DNA of 64,000 nucleotides, taken from Aaosphaeria pasadenensis (Eukaryota; Ascomycota; Dothideomycetes; Pleosporales). The translations under genes were made by a program, and so were the position numbers. The notes under the pieces were generated by a model. The model was not told the DNA's origin. It made no database searches and was given only the letters and a program-made list of their open reading frames with translations. Where the stretch lies: positions 1,674,001-1,738,000 of the forward strand of contig JAKLMB010000003.1 in NCBI GenBank assembly GCA_022813625.1, written 5' to 3'. Of the stretch, positions 23,519 to 35,384 are shown piece by piece (the first letter of the stretch is position 1; the number at the start of each line of letters is the position of its first letter).

Positions 23519-23782
23519 TTCTATCGAGACATAGTCCCACTACTTGCTATATCGAATGTTTCGTCGAATCGGTCGCACAATTGGGGAGATAGAAAGTTTC
23601 CTGATGGCGTGAAATTCACAGGAACTATCATTCGATGGTGCCAAGATTGCTGACTACGCACATTTCCAGCATAACGGACCCCTCCCACCTCCGTAGCTTC
23701 CCCGCGCAGAATCGAAGCTTTGAACGAACTGAATCCACAACCTCTGCACTGATCACTTTCTCCTTGATATCCCATTGCCAAC

Positions 23783-24433
23783 ATGGTACTCGCACTTGCT
23801 GTGACAGCTGAACTCAACGGGTACGTAGCACGTTAAGGCTGACGTTGATATTTCCACCGACTTGTACTAATATATTCCCAGAGTGACAGACCTCCGACCA
23901 AATGATACCGAAGAATCCCCCTTCTTTTATACCTTCAAGGTCCAATGCACTTCCTGTCGCGAGACACATCCCAACTTCGTCACTATGAGTCGCTTTGAGA
24001 CCCACGAAGTTAGCGGCAGTAGAGGCGAGGCGAATTTTGTCTGGAAATGCAAGAATTGTAAGGTTATTGCTACCCTTCCCTGTGTAGCAGCAGCGGATCA
24101 CTGATAGAAAGGTTTAGAGGGAACATTCCGCAAATGTCAAGGCTGCGCCAGCTTCATATCCACAATCAGATCCCCCAAAGACCCAGAACATATTGGAGTT
24201 CGACTGTAGGGGTCTTGAATTTGTAGAGTTCAGAGCTGATGTACGTTGACGAAGGAGCAATATGTTAATGCGTGCTGAGAACAATTTAGGGTGAATGGCT
24301 CGCTACTGGACTCGAATCGAATACGAAGTTCTCCGGTATCGACCTCAATGAAGGGGAATGGTTCGATTATGACGAAAAGGCAGGGGAGGAGGTCAGCATC
24401 ACGAATGTGAAGTGGGAGGTGCGAAGAGCATGA
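23783..24433 (+). CDS. CXXC zinc-binding protein, UPF0587/CZIB family
   Basis: Four exons, 23783-23820, 23882-24062, 24118-24240 and 24290-24433, give 161 aa, the family's usual length. Two CXXC pairs, CTSC and CKNC, form the zinc site, and the conserved C-terminal FDCRGLEFVEF and GEWLATG..SNTKFSGIDLNEGEW blocks are present. The molecular role is poorly known; the human relative binds zinc. Intron 2 has an unusual donor (GTTATT) but a good CTGAT branch site and TAG acceptor, and it is the only choice that joins KNCK to REHSANVKAAP. The gene starts 264 bp from the divergent PPR-like gene. Confidence 0.9.
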
Positions 24434-24612
24434 GCTCTCGTTACACCATCCTACTGGAAACGAGCACGATGAGGAATTCACAGTGCAATGAGGATCGTTT
24501 CAAGGGTAGATCTCCAGCGTGATCATTAGATTGTTCATGCCACTAGCTTGGGGTCCGTCCTAAGGTTCAACAACAACAATACGACTATATTCATCGAACG
24601 GATACGATGAAA

Positions 24613-26376
24613 TTACTTCCTCTCTTCGACATGCTCAACGACCTCACCAACAGCCTTATCTTTGAGATTGAGAACGTCTTCTTCATCTGCTCTCTGTGCA
24701 AGTGCCATTCGCTCTCTCTTCTTCTCATCCCTTCGATAAAGATACTGGCCTACCAGGAAGAAGAACCATGTGAAGAAGACGAATGCGATATTCACAGAGT
24801 AACCCTTTGTCCATCGTGGAGCTATAGACTAGTTAGATCTACCGGTAACTAGCAATCAAGGGTAAACTTACCTTCGAGAACTGGGAATACAGTGATAGGA
24901 TAAAATGAAAATACTGCCCACCCAGCAGTCAACATTGCGCCAACAGTCACTGCACGTGCTTCGGAATCATCTCGGAGCGCCATATTGATGAATGGCATCA
25001 ATATTGGCGTAACCGCAGCTGAGGTACCTAGAAGATAATAACAAGCAACTTTGCCCAGTTAGTATTGTGCGGACTTCGTGCTGGGGGGATTACTCACAGT
25101 GCAAGCCTTTAGGGATAACCCATACCAACAAAAGGATATTGGCTATCATGTAGATCGTCTGAACAATAGAGAATATGGCCCACAGTGGGTATATCATGCA
25201 CAGTGATGTTGCAAGAAGAGCGGTGATGACAGAAACACCTTGGGCACCGGTCGGGATAGTGTTGATTTGTGGGATAGAGTATGTACCGAATTTTGCTGTT
25301 TGGTCCTTGAGCCATAGGGCCATCTGGCCATGAGGATATGAGGATGATAGGAAGCTGATATTAATGTTAGGTCTCTGAGAACACTTGCGTATTGTCAACC
25401 CAGTCGCTCCGATTTACTCACAATGTGTATGCCGTAACGCCAACGTAAAACTCCCATCGCCTCAAGGTCCGCCGAATCACACTCCAGTCCAATTTCCTAC
25501 TTGGCTCAGTACCGATTTCAGCAACTCTCCTTCGTGCCAGCATGTGCTGGTCCTCCGTCAACCACCACGGCTTCTTACTTGATGGTAGCCCCGGGAATAT
25601 CAAGTAGCCTGCGAATGCAATTGGAAGTGATATGACACCGTCGATAATGAACAACCACCTCCATCCAGCCATTCCTCCTACTCCATTAAGGTTCTTGTAT
25701 GCGGCCGCCTGCAAGTAGCCACCGAACATAACGGCGATGTTGTTCGATACGAACCAAACACCTGTACGCTTGAAAACTTCTTCAGGCTTGTACCAGGATC
25801 CAAGTACGTATGTGGTACCAGACGCAACCGGGGTTTCTAGAAGACCGAGCAAGAATCGAGTGCCGTAAATGTCGCGCTCGTTGCGCATTTGTGATTGACA
25901 GAACGTTACGATTGACCACAGGACCTCCATGGTGGGGAGGTAGTATTTGGCAATTTTAGGGCGAGAGAGGAGCAACAATGATGGGATCTGGAATACCAAA
26001 TATCCCAGGTTGTAGAATGTTCCAAAAAGAGAGTACTGGTTGCCGTTCAGATGGAGTTCTTCTTTCATGCCGGAGACGTATGCATTGTTGATATTTGACG
26101 AATCCAGCCATTTGAGGAAGACTAGGTGTAATTGTTAACAAGCAGAATCGTCTTCTCAAGGAAGCAAAACCTACACATAAAAGAACAGAACGTCAACAAG
26201 CATGCGTCCAACTTGCGCAAAAGCTTCCGTTCTTCCTCTGGATAATGCTTCGGGTACCATTCCCAAAGATACATCCACGCCTTCCATGGTGAACGTTTGG
26301 GCGCCTCTGCTGGAGCAATGATGTTCGCACCGCCAGTTGCTGCTGCGGCAGCATTCTCATTGCCTTGTGAAGCCAT
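24613..26376 (-). CDS. MFS permease of the anion:cation symporter type (Dal5/Fen2/Liz1-like)
   Basis: Five exons, 26376-26175, 26121-25422, 25354-25098, 25048-24872 and 24821-24613, give 514 aa with about 12 membrane segments. The family blocks FMFFLKWLDSSNINNAYVSGM, GNQYSLFGTFYNLGYLVFQIPS, RFLLGLLETP and GWRWLFIIDGVISLPIAF are intact. This fungal group takes up small organic anions such as allantoate, pantothenate or nicotinate. The wider ACS family includes bacterial hexuronate carriers, which matters because the next genes release uronic acids; that link is inference. N- and C-terminal tails are hydrophilic and cytosolic. Confidence 0.93.
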
Positions 26377-27041
26377 ACCAGAGGGTGCGTACTGGACAAA
26401 TCGCAATAAATTCAGACGTTGGATTTCAGAATCCCAGAAAATCTGTCCACGATCTGGCCGTGTGTTCGAACAGCATCGGTCCACCCTGTCTCGCAATATG
26501 TATTGCAGGCATATCTGCCCAGCAACCAATCTATGTTTCTAGGCTCGAGCCATTAGCATCGCGAAGCGGTCGCCGGGCATCGGTGCATTTCCCCTTTGAG
26601 AAAGCCTAGCGGTGGTTCGATGCGGAGTGTGGAGTGCGGGGGTGGAAAGAGGCTATTGTCCCGGAGGCCAAGAACTCCGCAAGTCGGAAGATTTTCAGTT
26701 TCACGGGCTTGTGATGTCTTCGAGTCATGGTGTTATTGTTTTCACAAATAAGTAGGATTAAGCATGGTAAGCACGAAAAAACAGGTTGTTTGTACACTAG
26801 TCGTGCATCTAGGATTAAAGGACTATGCTGGCGTCTTCCAACAATTGACACAATTGATCCTTATTCAGACCACTTTCCGCGTGAAAGATTGCTCCTGGTT
26901 TTTATTTAACTATTGCTGTTCATAGATGCATGGTCCAGCAGAGTTGGGAACAACGAACGAGCATTTCAACGGAGGCTAAGTATGTCGCAATGAATTCATT
27001 GGCATTGCATGTACATGAGCAAATCTATACTGTCATTCAAA
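26377..27041. other. intergenic, MFS promoter / GH5 3' end
   Basis: About 665 bp between two minus-strand genes. It holds the permease promoter and the GH5 terminator. No gene is supported. Confidence 0.5.
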
Positions 27042-28458
27042 TCAAGCATCTAAAGCTGCAATCATCTTGTTCAGACTGTTCTCGACCGTAATGGGAGACC
27101 GCACGGCAGACCAGTCATAATTCACCAAACCCCAGAATTCCTCCAAGCCCTGGATAGTATTAGGCGTCCTGTTGGGCCTAGTCTGGAGGTAGAAGCTGCC
27201 CGAAAGCTCCCAATGCATCCAACTGACTTGCCAGTCCTCAACCATCTCAATTGTGCAGTTATTGTATGTTGTCTGTTTCCAATACGTCCCGTTCTGAATG
27301 AAGCCCCATTCCGATAAAACGAGCGGAAAGAGGTGCTTGGTCTGCGGATTTGACGCGTCAAGTGCTTGGAATCCCTTCGAGTACCATTTGGATTTGAACG
27401 TATCACAGTTGTCCTGAGTTGCTTCAAAATCATACTTGTGAATCTCGAGGACGATTTTGTCTTTCCAAGCAAAGTCATCCGGATTGAAGACTGCAGTCTT
27501 GCCCTCGGTTGCAGTGCCACTGGTTCCATTCAAGGTTTTGCCTAGTGGAATGGGGTCAATGTACGTGTCGTAAGAGAGTCCCGAGAAGAACACCAAGGCG
27601 TCTTGGTTGGCCTCATGGACTGCTTCCGCTGCTGCGGTCATATGAATGTACCAGGTGTACCAATCGACGGGCTCTGCGTTCTGAGCGTTGCGCAGCTCAT
27701 TGCGGAGGCCGATTGAAGAGAACGTTGGCCAATTCTGCTTTGCCTACTTCAATTAGCACCTGAAAATTGAGTAATGGGTAGAGATCATACATGTTCCGCC
27801 ATCCATGCTAACCCTCTCTTCCATTTCTCAACATCGAAGTACTTCTCCCCGAACCAGCCATTGCCATCATTCTCGCCGCAGCACCAGAATGCTTTCGAAA
27901 CATGATTGTCAAGATGGATGATCACATTCTGTTTCGTCAACTCTTGAGCGACTGCATCCCAGATTTCCAACCTCGTAGTCGATTTAGTGAATTGTGGATT
28001 TTTTTCAAGGATTTGGTCTAGAACTATTGTTCCGTTGGCTTCTCCAAGGGCATTCAGAATGCTCCTCTCCAATGTTTGATTTGTATTGTTGCTAAGGATG
28101 TCATCTACCATCTCGATTGCGAAACACAATCGGACAGAATTTCTACAATCATTACTTAGCAGTTACTCTCATTCACTATCAAATGCAAACGATAGTTACC
28201 GACTTACAACCCGAACTTTGGGAACCAGGACACAATCTGCTCAATTGAAGCATGTTGAAGTCCTTCCGGTATCATTGCCTCTTGGTGCCCCGGCCAATTC
28301 GTCGCTTTGAAGTGGAAAACATCCCCATTGCTATCGAGGATGTCTCTCCCTTTCGTAGACAATGGGAGAAGTGAATCGACAGAGCGAGCCGAAGTAGTCG
28401 GTGCTGCCGAAACACTAAGGCCGAACCACAGGCCAGAAAGAATGTTTCTATACAACAT
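27042..28458 (-). CDS. secreted glycoside hydrolase family 5 enzyme
   Basis: Exons 28458-28208, 28142-27791 and 27743-27042 give 434 aa. Residues 1-19 are a signal peptide (MLYRNILSGLWFGLSVSAA). The (beta/alpha)8 core shows FGLNSVRLCFA, the VIIHLDNHVS strand, the acid/base Glu217 in GLRNELRN and the nucleophile Glu346 in LVLSEWGF. Several N-glycosylation sites (NNT, NQT, NGT, NCT, NRT) fit secretion. It cuts beta-glycans outside the cell; the GH5 subfamily and thus the glycan cannot be fixed by eye. It lies beside a permease and across from GH88 and DUF2264 genes. Confidence 0.92.
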
Positions 28459-29127
28459 TTTCAGTAACTATCAAAGAGTAGTTTACTAGTTCCCCGCAAC
28501 TAGGGGGCGTTTCTACTTTTATATTAAACCTCTCACTTTCCCGGAACTACTTAATCAAATCTAGGATAGTGAAGCGTCTTTCCCCTGCTCTCGTCTACAC
28601 TGGCGCCAAGTGAACATCGGCTGCGCATTCACCCGTTACAGTTCAATTAGAGTTCTACACAATTGTTTGCGGGATCAATGATCGTCCCGCTGCTTCGACC
28701 TTAAAATACTTATTTCTCCACCAGCGGCGTTCAATTGGGCCTGGCGGGGCCGAGAGAACGATTTGTGATCGACAGCGCAAGTGTCATATTGTACGCAGCG
28801 CGTATGTATTGCAATACCGTAGATCTGAACATTTATTACATACGTGGTCTTGCGAATTTCTCGCTGTAAAGTTCCCCATTTGTAAACAGACGAAGGGATA
28901 TACTGGGACTCATACGAACAATTTGCTTCTCAAAAACTGATACACTTGGAGACACCTTGATTAGAGCGACCACAAATACTCAAGAATCATTGGTCAAGGC
29001 AGCCGTCAACTGCAGGGTTATGTAGCGCTGTGCCTCACGCACAAATGTACTCGCACTCATCAATCTCCAATTGTTACCAAGGTATCTAGATAGTGCAATC
29101 ATAGCACCCTTCAAGCAATTCTTCAAA
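28459..29127. other. divergent promoter region, GH5 / AN1-APH gene
   Basis: About 670 bp between divergent starts. Apart from a TATA box for GH5, only G/C-rich islands (near 28,730) stand out. No coding region is supported. Confidence 0.5.
28516..28523 (-). promoter_or_regulatory. TATA box of the GH5 gene
   Basis: TATAAAAG reads on the minus strand 58 bp upstream of the GH5 start codon, a suitable place for a strongly inducible fungal gene. Confidence 0.55.
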
Positions 29128-30479
29128 ATGCCAATGTGGACCTGTGATTTTGAAGGTTGCTCGAAACCTGCAGACCGCTTAAGTGACTGTATTCTATGCA
29201 ACCATCATTTTTGCTTCTTACATGCTCAAATGCCTTTCCACGAATGCCCTCCATGGGAAGTCTGTAGCCAATTCCTCATATAACAAGCTCAGTTTGCCTG
29301 ATACTTTGGTAGTATGCGGAACTTTACGACCCTGCTGCGCGGCAAGCAGAAACGAAGGAAATCGAATATTTGATCAGTAAAATCAATACGGATGCTCTTG
29401 CTGCACGCGCGAGTGAGCTACGAAATGGGATCCGCTGTATCGTCCCTGATTTTCAGTATGATAGAGCCAGTCGAAGCTCTGTCGTGGGTGGTATGAACTA
29501 TCACATCGACATTGTCTTTGAAGATGGCGTCGTTTGGCTAGCACGCATTCGCCGATTCAACGCTACGTCTCCTCCAGCTTGTTTACGCGACCACATTTTC
29601 AAGAGTGAATTCGCTACGATGAAGTTTCTTGAGAGAACCTCAGTACCTACACCAAAAGTATTTGGATTAGCTCTGGAAAGCCTCGAAAATGCTGTCGGTG
29701 TTGGATATATGCTTGTTGAGAAGATGGAGGGCAGGTCGCTTCGATGGTCACTTGCTTCCCCAGAGCAAAGAAGAAAAGTCGTAGAACAACTTTCAGATAT
29801 CTTCATCGAACTCCGGAAATATCCTTTCGAAAAAATGGGATGCCTCGGTACTTCTAGCTCTCAACGTATCGGCGCATTTGCTCGCGAGTCTCTGACCGAC
29901 TTTAACGGCTCCCAGATGTTACCTATAGGTCCATGTTCTTCGCTCCAGGAATACCACTCATCGTCAATCAAGCTCGTGCTAGACCTGATCATACGAGAAG
30001 AGATGTACTCCCAAAACCCAGTCAACGCGTATGTCATTCATCGGTTTCTCCTCGACATCATTCCTTCAATTCTTCCCTCCCAACAGAATCCTGACAATGG
30101 ATTCTTTTTCAAACATGCCGACGACAAGGGCGACCACATTCTCGTTGACAAAAACTACAACATCACTGCCATCATTGACTGGGAATGGGCCCATACAGCG
30201 CCGGAGGCAATCGCTTTCAACTCGCCCGTAGGATTCCTTCCTGTGTGCGAATTTTATGACGGCATCAATGTATTGGGAAAGGAGGAGGAGCTTTTGGCCG
30301 ATATTTTTGAAAGAAAGGGCGAATCGAGTCTTGCGAAGGCTGTGAGAAACGGGCGATTACAGCATCGTTTTGCATTCTGTTGTGGATATGATTTGGCTGA
30401 TTGGAAAGGCTTCCTTGGACTTTTCAAAGGGTTAAGGGATGCGGTGAACATTGATTCAGGACTGGAATGGGATGAGTAG
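29128..30479 (+). CDS. AN1-type zinc finger fused to an APH-like kinase domain
   Basis: Exons 29128-29259 and 29313-30479 give 432 aa. The first exon is an AN1-like finger: C6-x4-C11-x9-C21-x2-C24-x4-C29-x2-H32-x5-H38-x-C40. The second is an aminoglycoside-phosphotransferase/choline-kinase fold with a nucleotide lobe (VFEDGVVWLARIRRF), catalytic-loop region KHADDKGDHILVD and the metal site IDWEWAHTAPE. Such proteins are numerous in filamentous fungi; their substrates are mostly unknown and this is not evidence for drug resistance. The intron donor is GTCTGT. It could phosphorylate a sugar or other small molecule, but that is a guess from context. Confidence 0.82.
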
Positions 30480-30699
30480 AAATCAATTGCAATGTATCGC
30501 TACCAAGATGATGATAGATTGAAACATCTGCTTTCCCGAGAGGGTGTCGTCCCATCTGGAAACTGCTAAAACTCAACCTATTACAGTACTTACGATACTA
30601 TTTCCTAAGAAAGTTTAAAACTTACTATTACCTTGGCCAGGAATGCATATGTTTATTATCAGGATATGGGCTTTTCTGAGCCACCCAATGCCGGTTGTG

Positions 30700-31226
30700 G
30701 AGAGTTATTGGGTTTACCGTTCAAGTGCATTCCCCGGTTTTCAAGGCCTTCACAGACCGGTCAAAGTTCCACGAACCAGGATATATCCCATGCTCTTTTG
30801 TCCACCAAGCAGTCCACGATACCCCAGATAGTGATATCACAAGCTCAGAACTGCTCCGATCAACCACGTGTACAGGGTTTGCCGTAAGGACACTACCTCG
30901 TAGGAAGCGGGGGTATATCATCGGGGTATGTGAAGTGCGATTGGTGCTTCTCCGTACGGAACCTCTTCCGACGCAGTGTTAGTCTGATAGACATATCCTG
31001 ACAATGTGACTTCATTGTTATTGATCGCACCCATAAGCCCGAAAGTAAAGTTGACTAGGCTGCGGATACGTTGCTTGAATATGGCAACGCGCCGACAGCG
31101 GGCAGCGCAGTAATGGAGATCCCGCTCTTTAGCCAGATACCCCAACGCTAACCACAACTGGTCCTGTGAATTGCCAACTTGTGGGGTCTCCTCCGATGCC
31201 CATGGCCGTGTCGACCTGACAAACAC
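30700..31226 (-). pseudogene. possible decayed coding region, unassigned
   Basis: Two adjoining minus-strand open segments in different frames (31226-30918, then about 30921-30721) read like ordinary protein (for example LSGYVYQTNTASEEVPYGEAPIALHIP, then VLTANPVHVVDRSSSELVISLSG). No family is recognised and no intact start-to-stop gene with good splice sites was found. It may be a remnant or chance. Confidence 0.25.
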
Positions 31227-31449
31227 TTGTAGATGAAGTGATGATAGGACAATCCTTCGTGAATGAAAGTTGGCTCATACTCGTGGGGAAATTTCTTCCA
31301 CCAACATTAGAAGTGCTGACTGAACATCAAGTCCTAGCCCTTTCAACTGAACCTAGAAGACGCAAGACCACCCAATTGAATGTGGTCCCTTTCCTAGACG
31401 TTACAGTTTTTACTCGTTCTATGTTTATGGTCTGATACCTATTTCAATC

Positions 31450-32918
31450 ATGCAACCAAATATGAGCGTTAAAGGCGTAGACCTAAAGGGAATTTATGCT
31501 GAGAATGTGGCTGCCAAAATATGCCAAGTGGCCCATAGAGGATTGAAACTGCAGGTCGGTAATAGATCATGGAAAATGTCTTGTCCTCGTATCTAATTGG
31601 CAAACAGGCACCATTACCGACTTATCCTGAAAGTGTGCCACAGACAGGAGATCATCAAGGACAATATGAACATCGACATGCGGATTTCTGGACTTGTGGA
31701 TTCTTCCCAGGTAGCATATACGCACTTCTTGAGCGTGCCATCAAATTTCCACAGGCCTTAGAAGTCCCAGCAGAATGTCGCCCAGCAATGTCAGACCATT
31801 TGCTGAAGCTTGGTCGACACTGGTCCGTTGCTATAAACCGGATGTCTAGCAGAACGGATACCCATGACATGGGCTTCATTGTCCAGCCTGCTCTGCAAAA
31901 GGATTGGGAATTGACTGGGAACCCCGAAAGTCTTCAATCAGTAGTCAATGCTGCCTATGCTTTAGCGTCAAGATATGACAATCGAGTCAAGGCGATCAGA
32001 AGTTGGGATGTCGCCATTAACGATCGATACTCACTGACTGATATGTCGACCAACTTTCTAGTCATTATCGATAGCATGTGCAGTAAGTCATGTGAAGCAA
32101 TAGAATTGTTCTAGGTTACTAAAATTCGTACAGATCTGGATCTCTTGTATTATGTTGGTCATCAGCAGAACGATCCAGCTTTGGTGCAAATCGCGACGAC
32201 TCACGCGGACACCATCATGGAAGCCATACTCCGTCCAAATTATTCGAGTTACCACTTGGTAAACTTCGATCCACGGACCGGTCAACCAAAAGCAAAGATG
32301 ACCAACCAAGGCTTCCTCGATGAATCCACGTGGAGTCGTGGGCAAGCATGGTCAGTCATGGGCTTTGCTCAGACATACACCTGGACGAAGGATGTCATGT
32401 ATCTCCAAACCGCCATTCGATGCGCCGATTATTTCCTTGGACGACTCAATGAGTGTAAGGGAAAGCACCACCACCCTCTCGTGCCAGCATGGGACTTCGA
32501 TGCCGTGCAGGAAAATCCAGAAGAACCTCTCAGAGATGTTTCTGCAGGCGTGATCACAGCAAATGGATTGTTCATTATTCATCAGTCACTGCAAAGTCTC
32601 CCGGCGTCTGAGGTCGCTGGACTGGCAAAGTCTGAGGCAAATTATCTCCAAATTGCGTTGGACATTATAGAGGAAACTCTCGATATGGCCTTAGACAAGG
32701 ACCTCGCTTCTTTCAAAACCCAAAACGCTACAGTCAATGGAACCGGTGCTGGACCGGCCATCAATGTCAATGAGAGCAGGTTTGATGCGATATTGAGGCA
32801 TTCTACGGCGAATCATAACGAGCATGCACACAAGAAATACTGGGATCATGGCCTGGTTTATGCCGATTACTTTCTTCTGGAATTCGGGAACAAGCTTTTA
32901 AGAGCTGGCTTAGTTTAG
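31450..32918 (+). CDS. glycoside hydrolase family 88 (unsaturated glucuronyl hydrolase)
   Basis: Exons 31450-31554, 31608-32082 and 32134-32918 give 454 aa. Family blocks are QYEHRHADFWTCGFFPGS, the catalytic-region THDMGF (Asp122), TDMSTNFLVIIDSMCNLDLLYY (Asp190), GFLDESTWSRGQAWSVMGFA, and the C-terminal HNEHAHKKYWDHGLVYADYF. The two Asp match the pair used by bacterial UGL (Asp88/Asp149). It hydrates the 4,5-unsaturated uronic acid at the end of lyase-made oligosaccharides, releasing it. There is no signal peptide, so it should act inside the cell. It converges on the DUF2264 gene with a 231-bp gap. Confidence 0.93.
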
Positions 32919-33149
32919 CTGCCAATTGATTTCAACGATGTTCCGCATTTATGTGAGTCTTTAGACTATCGCTTGGTCGAAGGCTGGAGACAGTGATATG
33001 ATGGTAGTTAGCTCTACTAGAATAGATTTATGCAAACTGAGATTTTAAGTGCCACCTACATGTGCAGAGAAAATGATAATGCGTGCACTTGATCTACCAA
33101 GTTCTTGATATTTGTCTTGCGAAAAGCAAGATGAAATTTCCATTACAAA

Positions 33150-35384
33150 CTAATGCGCTTGAATATAATACAGTGTATCGGTAATATTTCTCTTCGAAGC
33201 CTCCAAGATTGGAGAATCCTCCCAAGAATGACCGACATCATAGTCTTTAGCTGCTATCCTTGATTCAGGATGTAATCCAATAGCGAAGACGCCTGTCGCA
33301 AAGACAATTGAGTCGCCATTTCCTGGGAGGCTCAGAGTATGTTCCAATGTTGGAATCAACGTTCTCTGCCAAATCAAGTTGGTATTGGCGTCTGGCTTCA
33401 AGATCTTTCCCGCAGACTCAAGACCTGATTGTAAATCTGATAGATGCTTAATGCCACTGATCCCAACACTAGAGCCAATAAGTGAAGAGTTGGGCGTTTC
33501 TACGGTGCCTTCGATAGTACTAGAAGTGCTTGTGTCAAACAACGCCGTGCTACTTTGGACTGAAGGCAACACTTCGCCAGCTTTTGCGCCTCGGCCATAC
33601 AAAGAGAAGCCTCCTTCAACGGCTCGAAGGGTCCGTGGCTGGCCATCTTTCGCTGTGACCTTGTAGATTCTTATATACCAATCAGGCCGTCGAGAGCAGG
33701 GAGGGATAAGAGTTGTCGTGACTTCGATATCAGCATCTTTCCAAGGTTTCCAGACTCCAGTCAAGGTGGGAAGTTTTTCGACAGACCCCGTTTCCTTATC
33801 CACCAGGCGGGCAGTACCATATTTATGATCTTGAAACTTCCATGGGACGCGCCAAGTATCGCCGTCATCTTTGCTGAGAGCAATGGTACTATCTGGCGCT
33901 ATTTGAGCCATCACTGATGATCCTGTAGGAACACTGAAGCCGAAATGAGAGGAATCTACGAATGTTAGTAATCCGGGTGATTATTCCTCTAGACGTTCTG
34001 AGAGTACTGACAGGCAAATTTGCCATACTTGGCTTCTGTAGCCTTCAGAGGCCATGGACAAAATTGGCCAGTGGAAAGGAGAAAGTGGTGCCTTGAACTT
34101 CGGCAAATAATTTGCGAAGCTGGTGTAACTGATACAACAGATAATTGGGCAGCGTCTTCATCAGGTAGAGCCTTCTCCTCTGCCTGCCAGAATGGATGAA
34201 CGGTGGGGAGAGCTACTGCAACGAAAGATTTCCTGTGCGTAATTAGCCTAGTTGCGTCCGTGTCGAGGGCAATCGTAGCCGGCCCCGAAAAACCTTCTTC
34301 AAGATTACAAGAGATTAGGTGCTTACATTGCCCAATAAGGCGACTGTGGGGAGTTGTAATCTTCGCACATATACATGTTAGGATATACGAATCCTATAGT
34401 CAACGTTCCGTCGACGTTGAAGATATCATCCTTGTTGCTCCACCACCTGAGATGGCGAAGTAGTAACCCTTTGATTACACCCAGATCATGAAGAGGCGCA
34501 GGCAACTCAACTTCCGCAAAAGCTGCAGCAGCCCAGAAGCCAGCGAAGGCAAATCGGTAAGTAAGGCTACGGCCGAAAGGAATTGCCGCTCCATCGGAAT
34601 GGAAGTACCTCCAAAATGAAGTGGAGAAATTTGCCGCTCGTTGTCGAAATACATCACAACGATCTGGATCCAGGTCTTGCGCAAACTTGATATACAACAG
34701 CTGCGAGAACTGAATGGCGAAACTACCAGAATAGTAGTCCGCTTGCCGGCCATTGTCATCCCATATGCCGTCCGCCGCCCATCCTTCCCCGAGATAGAAT
34801 TGCTCCATTGCGTCGAGGTCAGATTTCATGGCCTGTTCGAGATCAGCATGCGGTATACCGCACACCTTTACAAGTGCCAGATTGGTCATGACACGGAACC
34901 ATAACCAATTCGTCGTGGGGAAGTCTTTGCCGTTGAGAGTGTAGAGCCATTGGGTGATATTCTGCTGCGCCTCAGGCGTTTGGTTATGGAACATAGTCTC
35001 TGGTGCAGCAAGGAGAGCAAAAGATATTATCTCCATTTCCACCATTCGCTGGTCTCGCACGACAACCGGACCCCAGTATTCTGGATGATTCGGATCTGTA
35101 CCATTGGCAAGGCCACAAACATATGGATCGGTGAGAGCCTTTACTTCTTCATCACCAACGCCATCTCCATGTAAGAGTGCGCCAACAGCCCATAGTGGTC
35201 GGGCGAAACCTTCTAGTTGAGCTGCTATATCATCAAAATGCGTGCCCGTCGCGAGTGGTAGTCGTATGCGGGCACCACCCTTGGACTGGTACGGTCGCAA
35301 TTTTTGAAGCAAGGCAATGCAACCTTTTTTGAAATCCGAATGGTCGAGGATTTGATTGTCCGAGAAGTCCTTTAGAGGCGGCAT
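33150..35384 (-). CDS. DUF2264 protein, putative glycan-acting enzyme
   Basis: Exons 35384-34327, 34232-34012 and 33955-33150 give 694 aa. The N-terminal half is an alpha-helical (alpha/alpha) toroid typical of DUF2264 (ARIRLPLATGTHFDDIAAQLEGFARPLWA, WGPVVVRDQRMVEMEIISFALL, DGIWDDNGRQADYYSGSFAIQFSQLLY, FGRSLTYRFAFAGFWAA). The C-terminal part is beta-rich. As I recall, some DUF2264 bacterial proteins act as beta-glucuronidases (CAZy GH154); I could not check this. No signal peptide is seen. With GH88 next to it, removal of a uronic acid inside the cell is a sensible guess. Confidence 0.87.

Noticed and set aside
29313..30479. Antibiotic-resistance gene
   Set aside because: The APH-like fold is widespread in fungi with unknown substrates; sequence gives no ground for a drug-resistance role.
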